From Thiobacillus sp. (GTDB lineage: Bacteria > Pseudomonadota > Gammaproteobacteria > Burkholderiales > Thiobacillaceae): DNA of 17,523 nucleotides. Position numbers and translations under genes: made by a program. This document shows positions 7,033 through 14,985 of this stretch, one piece after another (the stretch's first letter is position 1; every line of letters begins with the position of its first letter). A model generated the notes under the pieces. The model had not been told where the DNA came from and did no database searches. It saw only the letters and a program-made list of their open reading frames with translations. Location: the NCBI GenBank assembly GCA_018780025.1, contig JADMKH010000030.1, positions 1 through 17,523 of the forward strand. The letters run 5' to 3'.

Positions 7033-9024
7033 ATGCGAGAACTTCCGAACAATTTACTCAAGAAATCGGAGCTAATGAACTGTCTCTGCGCCCCAGGCGT
7101 AGTGGCGGAAGCGCTCGAACACTTGATGAAAGGCGAGTCTGCCCAGGCAGCGTTTGCCGATTGTGTGCGCTGTGACCCCGTGCTGGCATTGCGTCTGCGG
7201 TCCTTGCCGTCTGGTTTTACCCAGCAGTCCCATGATTTGTTGCGCGGCTTGTTGCTTGCGGCGCCGATCGCGGCAGGCGCGGCGCAAGCCATGTATGCGG
7301 CGCGCTGGCGCCAGTCGATCACGGTGGCGCATCTCGCGCAGGCGCTGGGTGCCCGCGCAGGGGGGGTGGATGCGGAAGCCGCCTGGACGGCGGGCTTGAG
7401 TCACAACCTCGCCGATTATCTCGATTACGACTTGCCCCCCGCTGTGCACGCTGCCGACTGGCTGATCGGGCTGGATTCCGACGGCTGGCTGGCCGATGCC
7501 GTGCGCTATCACGCTGAACCGCTGGCGCGCGGGCGCGCGGCGCATCCGTTGGTGCGCATCGTTCAACTGGCTTATCAATTGGCTACCCGGGTAGCGAGTG
7601 TGGATAGCGTGGATGTTCGCGCGGCGCTGGCAAGCTTGCAGATGGGGGCAGGCGAGGCCGCTGCGTTGCTGGCCGAAAGCCAGATGCAGACGCGTCAGCT
7701 CGCCTTGCGCTTTGGTGTGGTCGATCATGCGGCGCAGTCCGAGGGCACCGGGTTTGAACGCCTCGCCCGCCTCTACGCAGTGCAGGCCGCGCAGTCGGCG
7801 CTGAACAGTCACTTTCGCCAGGCGAGTGAGGTGGCGGAGGTGTTCGCCTTGCTGCAGGACAGCCTGCTTGCCCTGTTTGGGGTGGAACGCGCCTGTCTTT
7901 TTGCGCTCGCAGCCGATGGCAGCTTGCGACTCAGCCCGTTGATGTATTTCACACCCGGTTTGGGCATGTTGGCGATACTGCCGGATGACGGGCATTCGGC
8001 GCTGCCACGGGCGTTAGCGCGTCATGCGCCCCAACAGTTTGACCGCAGCGAGCCCGATTCGGCTTTGGTCGACGAGCAGATTGCACGCTTACTGGGCGTT
8101 TCGCGCCTGACTTGCCAGCCGATTCAGCTGCACGACGGTCAGATGGGCGTGCTGGTGGCGGGCGATGCGGCGCCTGATTTGAGCCAGTCAGCCCTGTGGC
8201 GGTTCACCCTGAGCGAATGCGCAGCCGCGTTACGCTCCAAAGGGGTTGGGGTCATGCTCCCCGAAAATGTCGTACATGCGGAACCGTTGGCGCCGGCTCC
8301 CCAGGGCGATGACATTCCGCGCGATCGCGTGCGTCGCGCCGTTCATGAAGTTGCCAACCCGCTCACCATCATGCGCAATTACGTTAACTTGCTGTCCGAT
8401 CGTTTGGGCACGGACGCAGCGATGCAGCGCGACCTCGGCATCATCAGCGACGAAATCGAGCGGGTGGCGCGCATTGTGCGCGGCATTACCGTGACCGAAG
8501 AGGTTGCCGTGCCTGATGCCGCGCTCGAACTGGTGTCCGTCAACAGCATCGTTTCCGAGCTGGTGCGGATGGCGCTGGGCGCCCTGTTCATGCCCAACAA
8601 TGTCAATGTGCAAATCGACCTCAATCCCGAGGTGCCGCCGCTGCCGCTTCAGAAAGATCTGCTGAAGCAAGTGCTGTTCAACCTCGCCAAGAATGCGGTC
8701 GAGGCCATGCATGGCGGCGGCCATCTCAAGTTCAGCACCCGGATGATCCAGGCAAACGGCCAGCGCCAGGTTGAAATTGAAGTAGCCGATACCGGCCCCG
8801 GCCTGCCGGCCCAAGTGGTATCGCATCTGTTTGAACCGGTGGCCAGCGAGAAAGGCGGCGACCACGCCGGGCTGGGTCTCAGCATCAGCCGCAGCCTGGT
8901 TGAGCGCATGAACGGCCAGCTTAGCTGCACCACCACCCCGCAAGGCACCTTTTTTCTGATTCACCTTCCGACTTTACAGAACGGGCAGGCACCGCTCACA
9001 ACAACACGCTACGGGTCGATGTAA
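7033..9024 (+). CDS. HDOD-GAF sensor histidine kinase
   Basis: The 663-residue soluble kinase has no membrane segment. Residues about 10-200 resemble an HDOD domain (WRQSITVAHLAQALGA, then an HD-like GLSHNLADYL, where family members often read GLLHDIG). Residues about 260-405 look like a GAF domain. The dimerisation/phosphoacceptor region has VHEVANPLTIMRNYVNLL with His438 as the phosphorylated residue. The ATP-binding domain has the N box NLAKNAVEAM (Asn550, Asn554), G1 DTGPGLP (Asp586 on) and G2 GLGLSIS (613 on). All kinase boxes are intact. The response regulator follows after 22 bp, so this is its probable partner. The ATG at 7033 lacks a ribosome site. In-frame ATG 7075 has GGAG only 3-4 nt upstream, so the true start may be either. 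The signal sensed is presumably cytoplasmic. Confidence 0.85.
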   Translation: MRELPNNLLKKSELMNCLCAPGVVAEALEHLMKGESAQAAFADCVRCDPVLALRLRSLPSGFTQQSHDLLRGLLLAAPIAAGAAQAMYAARWRQSITVAHLAQALGARAGGVDAEAAWTAGLSHNLADYLDYDLPPAVHAADWLIGLDSDGWLADAVRYHAEPLARGRAAHPLVRIVQLAYQLATRVASVDSVDVRAALASLQMGAGEAAALLAESQMQTRQLALRFGVVDHAAQSEGTGFERLARLYAVQAAQSALNSHFRQASEVAEVFALLQDSLLALFGVERACLFALAADGSLRLSPLMYFTPGLGMLAILPDDGHSALPRALARHAPQQFDRSEPDSALVDEQIARLLGVSRLTCQPIQLHDGQMGVLVAGDAAPDLSQSALWRFTLSECAAALRSKGVGVMLPENVVHAEPLAPAPQGDDIPRDRVRRAVHEVANPLTIMRNYVNLLSDRLGTDAAMQRDLGIISDEIERVARIVRGITVTEEVAVPDAALELVSVNSIVSELVRMALGALFMPNNVNVQIDLNPEVPPLPLQKDLLKQVLFNLAKNAVEAMHGGGHLKFSTRMIQANGQRQVEIEVADTGPGLPAQVVSHLFEPVASEKGGDHAGLGLSISRSLVERMNGQLSCTTTPQGTFFLIHLPTLQNGQAPLTTTRYGSM

Positions 9025-9046
9025 CCCGAGCCCCAAGGAGAAACTC

Positions 9047-11257
9047 ATGGCAGAAAATCCGTTAGAAATACCCGCGCAACACAACATTATCAGCAGCTTT
9101 CCGGCGCGCCCGCGCATTCTGGCGGTGGACGACGAGCCGCTGATTCTGGAAGGTCTCGCGCGCCTGCTCGCCAACCGTAATTACGACGTGGTGGTCGCCA
9201 ACGGCGGCTGCGAAGCCCTGATTGCCATTGGCAAGCAGCAATTCGATGTGATTCTTCTCGATCTGGGCATGCCGGATCTGGACGGCAATGAAGTCTTGCG
9301 CTTTGTGGCTGAGCGGTGCGCAGACACGCCCGTGATCGTCGTGTCGGGCGACAGCACCATCGATGCAGCCATCCGCGCGCTACGGGGCGGCGCTGCCGAT
9401 TTCGTGCGCAAACCCTATGAGCCTGAAGAACTGCTGCGCCGCATCGACAATACGCTGACGCGGCGACGGCTGGAAAAAGAAAACAACCACATTTTGCAAC
9501 GCCTGCAGCAATCGGAAAAATGGCACCGCTTTCTGGTCAACAGTTCACCGGACTTCATCTACACACTGGATTGCGAGGGCCGTTTCACCTTCGTCAACGA
9601 CCGGGTCGAAAGCCTGATCGGCTATCGGCGTGAGGATTTGGTCGGCCAGCATTACAGCCTGGTGATCCACGAAGAAGATATTCCGTGCGCCGAGCACGTC
9701 TTCAACGAACGTCGGTCTGGCGATCGTAACGCGCGCAACATCGAAATCCGCCTCAAGTGCAACCCCGGGGCCCGTCGCCCGCGCCTGATGAATGCCCGCT
9801 GCAAGGCCGTCGAGCTGACCGCGATGGGCATGTACGACGACGAAGAGGCCAGTCCTTTCGAGCGGCGTTTCATCGGCAGCTATGGCGTCGCCAAAGACGT
9901 GACCGAGCGCAAGCAGGCCGAGGAAACGGTCCACTATCAGGCCTATCATGATCTGCTCACCGGCTTGCCCAACCGTGCATTGTTTCGCGATCACCTCGGC
10001 CTCATGCTGGCGCAGGCCAAGCGTACCCAGCAGCCGCTGGCTGTGCTGAGCCTCGACCTCGATCACTTCAAGCTCATCAACGATTCGCTCGGCCACACCA
10101 TCGGCGACGAAATGCTGCTTGCGGTGGGCGCACGGCTGCGCCAGTGTCTGCGTGAAGGCGACACCCTGGCCCGTCTGGGTGGCGATGAATTTGCCGTGCT
10201 GCTGCCCACCCTGGTGTCGCGCAGCGATGTCGATCACATCTGCCGCAAAATCATTCAGGTGCTGTCCAAGCCGGTCTTCATCAAAGGTCATGAAATATAC
10301 ATTTCCGTCAGTATCGGTGCCTGCGTCGCACCGGAAGACGGCGACCTGATCGACAGCCTTATCCGCCAAGCTGAAATCGCCATGTATCAGGCCAAGTCGC
10401 AAGGTCGCAGCCGGCTACAGTTCTGGGAAGCCGGCATGCAGGCGCCGTATTCCGAACGCATGACCATCGAAGCCGACCTGCGGCGCGCACTGGCGCGCAA
10501 CGAGTTTGTGCTGTTCTATCAGCCGCAGGTGGATACCGCAACCGGCGAAGTGCGCGGATTTGAAGCGCTGCTGCGCTGGTGGCATCCACAGCGTGGATTG
10601 CTGACACCTGCGGATTTTGTGGCCGTGGCTGAAGAATCCGGCGTCATCGTCCCGATCGGCGATTGGGTGTTGCGCCAGGCTGCTACGCAAATGGCCGAAT
10701 GGCGCAAAGCCGGATTGCCGCAGGTGCGGCTGTCGGTCAACATTTCCGCACGCCAGCTCGAAAGCCCCGATTTTGTTGAAGGCGTCATGCGGGCCGTGCA
10801 AGTCTATGCGCTGGATGGCAACCTGCTTGAGCTGGAGATCACCGAAAGCCTGCTGATGCAGGACTTTGAGGCCAACGCCATCAAGCTGGGACGGCTTTCT
10901 GCCTCGGGCATCCGGTTGGCCATCGACGACTTTGGCACCGGCTACTGTTCATTCAAATACCTGGCACGTTTCCCTATCCACACACTCAAGATCGACCAGT
11001 CCTTTGTGCAGGATCTCGAGCGTGAGGAAAACATTTCCATCGTCAACGCCATGGTTGCCATGGGTCGGGGGATGAACCTCAACGTTATCGCTGAGGGCGT
11101 TGAAACCGAAGCGCAGCGCGCTCGTCTGGAACAGATGCAATGCCACGAAGTGCAAGGCTATTATTACAGCAGCCCGCTTTCAGGCCAGGAAGCAACGGCG
11201 TTGCTGGGCGAGCATGCAAGAGGGTTTGCCGAGGCGGGAAAACTGGCAGCGAGTTGA
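9047..11257 (+). CDS. Response regulator with PAS, GGDEF and EAL domains
   Basis: The 736-residue cytoplasmic protein couples phosphorylation to cyclic di-GMP turnover. The receiver domain (about 22-138) has the acidic pair Asp28-Asp29, phosphoacceptor Asp72 in LLDLGMPD, Ser100 and Lys122. A PAS domain follows (about 155-290, with SSPDFIYTLD and DVTERKQAEE). The diguanylate cyclase domain (about 294-460) has an intact GGDEF (378-382) and the inhibitory-site RxxD (Arg369-Asp372) exactly five residues before it. The phosphodiesterase domain (about 470-722) has EALLR (506-510), SVNIS, LEITES, DDFGTG (627-632), LKID and EGVET, so catalytic residues appear complete. Both activities may therefore exist. 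AAGGAG lies 6 nt before the ATG. It follows the kinase gene by 22 bp and ends at a strong terminator. Confidence 0.93.
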   Translation: MAENPLEIPAQHNIISSFPARPRILAVDDEPLILEGLARLLANRNYDVVVANGGCEALIAIGKQQFDVILLDLGMPDLDGNEVLRFVAERCADTPVIVVSGDSTIDAAIRALRGGAADFVRKPYEPEELLRRIDNTLTRRRLEKENNHILQRLQQSEKWHRFLVNSSPDFIYTLDCEGRFTFVNDRVESLIGYRREDLVGQHYSLVIHEEDIPCAEHVFNERRSGDRNARNIEIRLKCNPGARRPRLMNARCKAVELTAMGMYDDEEASPFERRFIGSYGVAKDVTERKQAEETVHYQAYHDLLTGLPNRALFRDHLGLMLAQAKRTQQPLAVLSLDLDHFKLINDSLGHTIGDEMLLAVGARLRQCLREGDTLARLGGDEFAVLLPTLVSRSDVDHICRKIIQVLSKPVFIKGHEIYISVSIGACVAPEDGDLIDSLIRQAEIAMYQAKSQGRSRLQFWEAGMQAPYSERMTIEADLRRALARNEFVLFYQPQVDTATGEVRGFEALLRWWHPQRGLLTPADFVAVAEESGVIVPIGDWVLRQAATQMAEWRKAGLPQVRLSVNISARQLESPDFVEGVMRAVQVYALDGNLLELEITESLLMQDFEANAIKLGRLSASGIRLAIDDFGTGYCSFKYLARFPIHTLKIDQSFVQDLEREENISIVNAMVAMGRGMNLNVIAEGVETEAQRARLEQMQCHEVQGYYYSSPLSGQEATALLGEHARGFAEAGKLAAS

Positions 11258-11297
11258 CCCGGCACGGCACGGGCCGTTTCTGGAAAACGGCAAAATA

Positions 11298-11331
11298 AAA
11301 CCCCGGAATCAGATCTCTGATTCCGGGGTTT
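11298..11331. terminator. Terminator between the response regulator and tRNA-Phe
   Basis: A 16-bp perfect stem (11298-11313 with 11316-11331) with a core CCCCGGAATCAGA and flanking A and T runs lies about 40 nt after the response regulator stop. The symmetric A/T ends fit a bidirectional terminator serving both the forward gene and the convergent tRNA. Confidence 0.85.
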
Positions 11332-11370
11332 ATTCTGTCGCATTGCGGAAGCTGCGATGCGTATGAATTC

Positions 11371-11446
11371 TGGTGGCCAGTCTCGGAATCGAACCAAGGA
11401 CACGCGGATTTTCAATCCGCTGCTCTACCAACTGAGCTAACTGGCC
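11371..11446 (-). tRNA. tRNA-Phe (GAA)
   Basis: The 76-nt reverse-strand gene folds as a full cloverleaf. The acceptor arm GGCCAGT pairs with ACTGGCC, the D-loop has AGCTCAGTTGGTAGAGC, and the T-loop has GGTTCGATTCC. The anticodon stem GCGGA/TCCGC holds loop TTGAAAA with anticodon GAA at 11413-11411. The 3' CCA is encoded. The bidirectional terminator lies just downstream. I see no integrase or duplicated tRNA end nearby, so nothing shows use as an attachment site. Confidence 0.97.
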
Positions 11447-11563
11447 TTCAATATCCGGCTTGATCATGAACGTGTGTTCACAAGAAAAACCGAAGCCCGG
11501 CATTTAAACCTTAAACACGCTTTTAGTCAAGAAAGTAAGCAGTGTTGCTGGTTTGTCGGCCAT

Positions 11564-11581
11564 CCGGATTGCGCAATCCGG
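11564..11581. repeat. 18-bp perfect palindrome upstream of small membrane protein gene
   Basis: CCGGATTGCGCAATCCGG is a perfect palindrome 59 nt before the start of the membrane protein gene. A six-T run (11598-11603) follows 16 nt later, too distant for a classic terminator. It may be an operator or part of the leader. No gene upstream on this strand needs termination, since the tRNA is on the other strand. Confidence 0.45.
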
Positions 11582-11639
11582 GGATGCCGGGCGAGTCTTT
11601 TTTGCGTAAATGAATGCACACAATAAACAGGAGAAGTTG

Positions 11640-11984
11640 ATGGATGAGTGGTTTGTCTGGTTGGTGCGTTTGATGTTTGTGGGTATTTTTCCGCTGGGCA
11701 TCGGCATGTTGTTTCGCGCCTGGCGAATCGGCGTGCGCAAGGATTATCGCTATGTCGCCGATTGGCGCGGGCGGCCCATTCATGACGGAAAGCGTTGGGC
11801 CTCTCCGGTGCTGGGAATCAACGGCGTCGGTGGCGTGGGTTTGCTGACCGTGGGTGCGCTGGTTTTGCTGGTGGGTTTGCCCTTCGCGATGTGGTCTGGT
11901 GCAACCGCACTTATTATCTGGAGTTATTTCTTTGCCTTGCAGATTGTTGTGCAGCGCGCACAAATTGCCAAAGCACATACCTGA
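11640..11984 (+). CDS. Small membrane protein of unknown function
   Basis: The 114-residue protein is predicted to lie in the inner membrane. Its first 25 or so residues (MDEWFVWLVRLMFVGIF on) form one hydrophobic segment. Next comes a basic and aromatic loop (RAWRIGVRKDYRYVADWRGR), and then two more hydrophobic segments around residues 63-105. The start at 11640 is favoured by AGGAG about 7 nt upstream. An earlier in-frame ATG at 11610 would add ten polar residues without a ribosome site. I do not recognise a family. The gene is 130 bp before the DUF4212 gene on the same strand, with only a 6-bp hairpin (11998-12015) between. Co-transcription with the transporter is possible but unproven. 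Confidence 0.7.
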   Translation: MDEWFVWLVRLMFVGIFPLGIGMLFRAWRIGVRKDYRYVADWRGRPIHDGKRWASPVLGINGVGGVGLLTVGALVLLVGLPFAMWSGATALIIWSYFFALQIVVQRAQIAKAHT

Positions 11985-12114
11985 AGTTTTAGCGGGACTG
12001 CCATATGACTGGCAGGTGACGATAAGCGGAAGCCGGTGTAGAGTTGCGCAAAGCAAAAATAAATTAATGGATTTATTCGACTGGTTTATGAATTCAAGAG
12101 GAGGAGAACAACCG

Positions 12115-12381
12115 ATGTCCAAGCCACAAGACTTTGATTCAAAAGCGTACTGGAATGCAACGCTCCGGTTACTTATTATTACCCTCGTTATCTGGTTTAT
12201 CGTTTCTTTCGGTGCCGGCATCCTGTTCCGCGATGCGCTCGACGGCATTCACCTCGGCGGGTATCCCCTGGGCTTCTGGTTTGCCCAGCAGGGTTCGATC
12301 TATGTCTTTGTCGCGCTGATTTTCTGGTACGCGCGGCGCATGGGCAAGATCGACCGCGAACACGACGTCCACGAAGATTAA
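12115..12381 (+). CDS. DUF4212 small subunit of sodium:solute symporter
   Basis: The 88-residue protein has two hydrophobic segments (about 18-36 and 54-72) and matches the DUF4212 family, the small membrane partner of sodium:solute symporters of the VC_2705 type. Typical features are AYWNATLRLL near the start, a central LGGYPLGFWFAQQGS, and the YARRMGKIDREH end. The strong ribosome site AGGAGGAG (12099-12106), 8 nt before ATG 12115, decides the start over upstream in-frame ATGs. The symporter gene follows after 24 bp with its own ribosome site, so the pair is an operon. The subunit probably stabilises or modulates the large carrier. This is inferred from the conserved pairing. Confidence 0.92.
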   Translation: MSKPQDFDSKAYWNATLRLLIITLVIWFIVSFGAGILFRDALDGIHLGGYPLGFWFAQQGSIYVFVALIFWYARRMGKIDREHDVHED

Positions 12382-12405
12382 ACAGAAGGCCGAGGAGAGA
12401 ACAAC

Positions 12406-14220
12406 ATGGATCTGAAAACACTGACGTACATCGTCGTGGGGCTGTCTTTCGCCCTTTATATTGGCGTGGCCATCTGGGCGCGCGCCGGCACCACCAAGGA
12501 GTTTTACATCGCGGGCGGCGGCGTGCACCCCGTTGTCAACGGCATGGCAACGGCGGCCGACTGGATGTCGGCCGCGTCGTTTATTTCGATGGCCGGCCTC
12601 ATCGCCTTTCTGGGCTACGGCGGCTCGGTTTACCTGATGGGCTGGACCGGCGGCTATGTGCTCTTGGCGGTGTTGCTGGCGCCCTACCTGCGCAAGTTCG
12701 GCAAATTCACCGTGCCCGAGTTCATCGGCGACCGCTATTACTCCGATGCGGCGCGGATCGTGGCGGTGATCTGCCTGATTTTCATCTCCTTCACCTATGT
12801 GGCGGGCCAGATGCGCGGCGTCGGCATCGTGTTTTCGCGCTTCCTTGAAGTGGACATCACGACCGGCCTGCTGGTCGGCATGGGGCTGGTGTTCTTCTAC
12901 GCAGTGCTCGGCGGGATGAAGGGCATTACCTACACGCAGGTTGCGCAATATTGCGTGCTGATCTTTGCCTACACGATTCCGGCGGTGTTCATTTCCCTGC
13001 AACTCACCGGCAATCCGCTCCCGCAGCTGGGCTTGGGGAGCAGCGTCGGCGATGTGGGATTCCTGACCAAGCTGGACGGCGTGGTCACCGATCTCGGTTT
13101 CGCCAAATACACGTCGGGCGACAAGAGCATGATCGATGTGTTCGCCATCACCCTGGCATTGATGGCGGGTACCGCGGGTTTGCCCCACGTGATCGTGCGC
13201 TTCTTCACCGTGCCCAAAGTGTCGGATGCACGCATCTCGGCCGGCTGGGCCTTGGTGTTTATCGCGATTCTTTACACCACGGCGCCTGCCGTGGGTGCGA
13301 TGGCCCGTTACAACCTCCACACCACCGTCAACAGCGCGCTGGCCACCGGCGGCGATGTCTTTGCACCCGAGGCCAGTCTCGAAGGCGAATCGCGCCCGGG
13401 CTGGATGAAACGCTGGGAAGCCACCGGCCTGATCATGTGGGAAGACAAGAATGGCGACGGCCGCATCCAGTACTACAACGAAAAGAGCAAGGACGAGGCT
13501 TTCCTGACCAAGGCCGACGCCGCGGGCTGGAAGGGCAACGAACTGGGTTCCAAAGGCAAGGACGGCAGTTTCGACGGCAAGGTCGACCGCGACATCATGG
13601 TGCTGGCCAACCCCGAAATCGCCGGTTTGCCGAATTGGGTGATCGCGCTGATCGCCGCCGGCGGTATCGCGGCGGCGCTGTCCACCGCCGCCGGCCTGCT
13701 GCTGGTGATCTCCTCATCCATCTCGCATGACCTGCTGAAGGGGATATTCGCGCGGAATATTTCCGAGAAGAGCGAGCTGATGGCAGGCCGGGTCGCTGCC
13801 GCCGTGGCGGTGCTGGTGGCGGGTTACCTGGGCTACAATCCGCCCGGCTTCGTGGCGGAGGTGGTCGCCTTTGCCTTCGGCCTGGCGTGCGCCTCCCTGT
13901 TCCCCACCATCGTGCTGGGCATCTTCAACAAGAAGATGAACAAGGAAGGCGCCATCGCCGGCATGCTGACCGGCCTGATCTTCACCATGGCCTACATCGT
14001 TTACTTCAAGGGCATCTTCATCGAGCCGATGGCCGCGAACGAAGCGGCCAACTGGCTGTTCGGCATCTCGCCTGAAGGCATCGGCGTCGTGGGGGCACTG
14101 CTCAACGTGACCGTAGCCTACCTCGTGGGCAAGGCGACGGCGCCGTGCCCGGATCATATCCAGCATCTGGTGGAAGACATCCGTTATCCTCGCGGTGCAG
14201 GTACGGCTCAGGCACACTGA
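12406..14220 (+). CDS. Sodium:solute symporter (ActP-like, VC_2705 type)
   Basis: The 604-residue inner-membrane carrier belongs to the sodium:solute symporter family (about 13 helices). It carries the family stretches REF-like KEFYIAGGGVHPVVNGMATA, GYGGSVYLMGWTGGYVLLAV and a central TAGLPHVIVRFFTVPKV, all as in acetate/pyruvate-type carriers (ActP). The likely cargo is a short carboxylate taken up with sodium; the exact substrate cannot be read. A soluble insertion of about 90 residues (roughly 325-415) carries two DxNxDG/DxSxDG loops, DKNGDGRIQ from Asp347 and DGSFDGKVD from Asp386. These look like calcium-binding EF-hand-type loops. GAGGAG lies 8 nt before the ATG. It is paired with the DUF4212 gene and ends at a strong terminator that also faces the convergent exonuclease gene. 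Confidence 0.92.
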   Translation: MDLKTLTYIVVGLSFALYIGVAIWARAGTTKEFYIAGGGVHPVVNGMATAADWMSAASFISMAGLIAFLGYGGSVYLMGWTGGYVLLAVLLAPYLRKFGKFTVPEFIGDRYYSDAARIVAVICLIFISFTYVAGQMRGVGIVFSRFLEVDITTGLLVGMGLVFFYAVLGGMKGITYTQVAQYCVLIFAYTIPAVFISLQLTGNPLPQLGLGSSVGDVGFLTKLDGVVTDLGFAKYTSGDKSMIDVFAITLALMAGTAGLPHVIVRFFTVPKVSDARISAGWALVFIAILYTTAPAVGAMARYNLHTTVNSALATGGDVFAPEASLEGESRPGWMKRWEATGLIMWEDKNGDGRIQYYNEKSKDEAFLTKADAAGWKGNELGSKGKDGSFDGKVDRDIMVLANPEIAGLPNWVIALIAAGGIAAALSTAAGLLLVISSSISHDLLKGIFARNISEKSELMAGRVAAAVAVLVAGYLGYNPPGFVAEVVAFAFGLACASLFPTIVLGIFNKKMNKEGAIAGMLTGLIFTMAYIVYFKGIFIEPMAANEAANWLFGISPEGIGVVGALLNVTVAYLVGKATAPCPDHIQHLVEDIRYPRGAGTAQAH

Positions 14221-14245
14221 TCTGCGATCCGCAATCGGTGAACGC

Positions 14246-14277
14246 AAAGACCCCCGCTTCGGCGGGGGTCTTTTTTT
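14246..14277. terminator. Terminator between symporter and exonuclease genes
   Basis: AAAGACCCCCGC (14246-14257) pairs with GCGGGGGTCTTT around a TTCG tetraloop, followed by a run of seven T on the forward strand. It lies 25 nt past the symporter stop and just past the convergent exonuclease stop, so it can serve both directions. Confidence 0.9.
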
Positions 14278-14280
14278 GGA

Positions 14281-14985
14281 TCAAACGGGTTGGCTTTGCC
14301 GGTGCCAAGTCTGCTCCAGCATTTTCATGTCGCGAAAGCTGGCCGCTCCGCGGGCCGCCAGCAGCGGCTGCAGCGCCAGCAACAGTTCAGCGGTCGCCAG
14401 CGCATCGGCCAGCGCATTGTGGCGGGCATAGTTGCTGATGTGGAACAGCCCCATCCAGTCATCCAGTGCGCGGTAGCGACGAGCGAGGCGGGGATGCAGT
14501 GCCGGCGCGACATAGGCGAGGTCGAGCCAGGCATGTTCGAACCTGAGGCCCAGAAAGGTTCTGAGGGCGCGGTTGATCATGGCCTGGTCGAACGCGACAT
14601 GGAAGGCGATCAGCGGGTCTTTGCCGAGAAATTCCAGAAAGTCGAGCAAGGCCTCTGCGGGTGGCGTTCCTTCGCGCTGAACGGTGCCGCCGATGCCGTG
14701 AATCAGGATGTTGTCCCTGTCGCTGGCCTGCGTTTGCTGCAACACGATTTCGTGGCTGTCGTTCAACTGGATGCGGCCGTGGGTCACCGCGACGGCGCCA
14801 ATGGCGATCAGGCGGTCGCGCGCGGTGTCGAGTCCGCTGCTCTCCACGTCCACCACCACATAGCGGCTCGCGTCGACGGGTTGATCCAGGCGCGGCGAGG
14901 GCAGTGCGCGCCAGGCCGCCAGGCGCGCGGCCTGGCGCGGCGTCAGTTCGGGGGGGGCGTCAAGAAACCGGCGTAGCCAGTTCAT
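14281..14985 (-). CDS. DnaQ-like 3'-5' exonuclease (DEDDh)
   Basis: The 234-residue protein resembles the epsilon/DnaQ exonuclease family but is not the replicative subunit by context. The motifs are complete: Exo I in VVVDVESSGLD (Asp46, Glu48), Exo II in AFHVAFDQAMINRA (Asp133), and the Exo III His189 with Asp194 in ARHNALADALATAE. About 40 residues precede the nuclease core. Such proteins trim single-stranded nucleic acid; the physiological substrate is unknown. The ATG at 14985 overlaps the stop of the DUF294 gene by 4 nt (ATGA), so the two are translated together. Exonuclease next to DUF294 beside DUF4212/symporter genes is a recurrent arrangement. It suggests a role linked to carbon or nucleotide signalling, which remains inference. 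Confidence 0.88.
   Translation of the reverse strand: MNWLRRFLDAPPELTPRQAARLAAWRALPSPRLDQPVDASRYVVVDVESSGLDTARDRLIAIGAVAVTHGRIQLNDSHEIVLQQTQASDRDNILIHGIGGTVQREGTPPAEALLDFLEFLGKDPLIAFHVAFDQAMINRALRTFLGLRFEHAWLDLAYVAPALHPRLARRYRALDDWMGLFHISNYARHNALADALATAELLLALQPLLAARGAASFRDMKMLEQTWHRQSQPV

Noticed and set aside
11371..11446. tRNA-Phe as an integration site
   Set aside because: No integrase, no duplicated tRNA 3' end and no foreign-looking cargo beside it.
12169..13320. 383-residue reverse open frame
   Set aside because: It is a shadow of the DUF4212 and symporter genes, rich in His, Arg and Ala with no domain.
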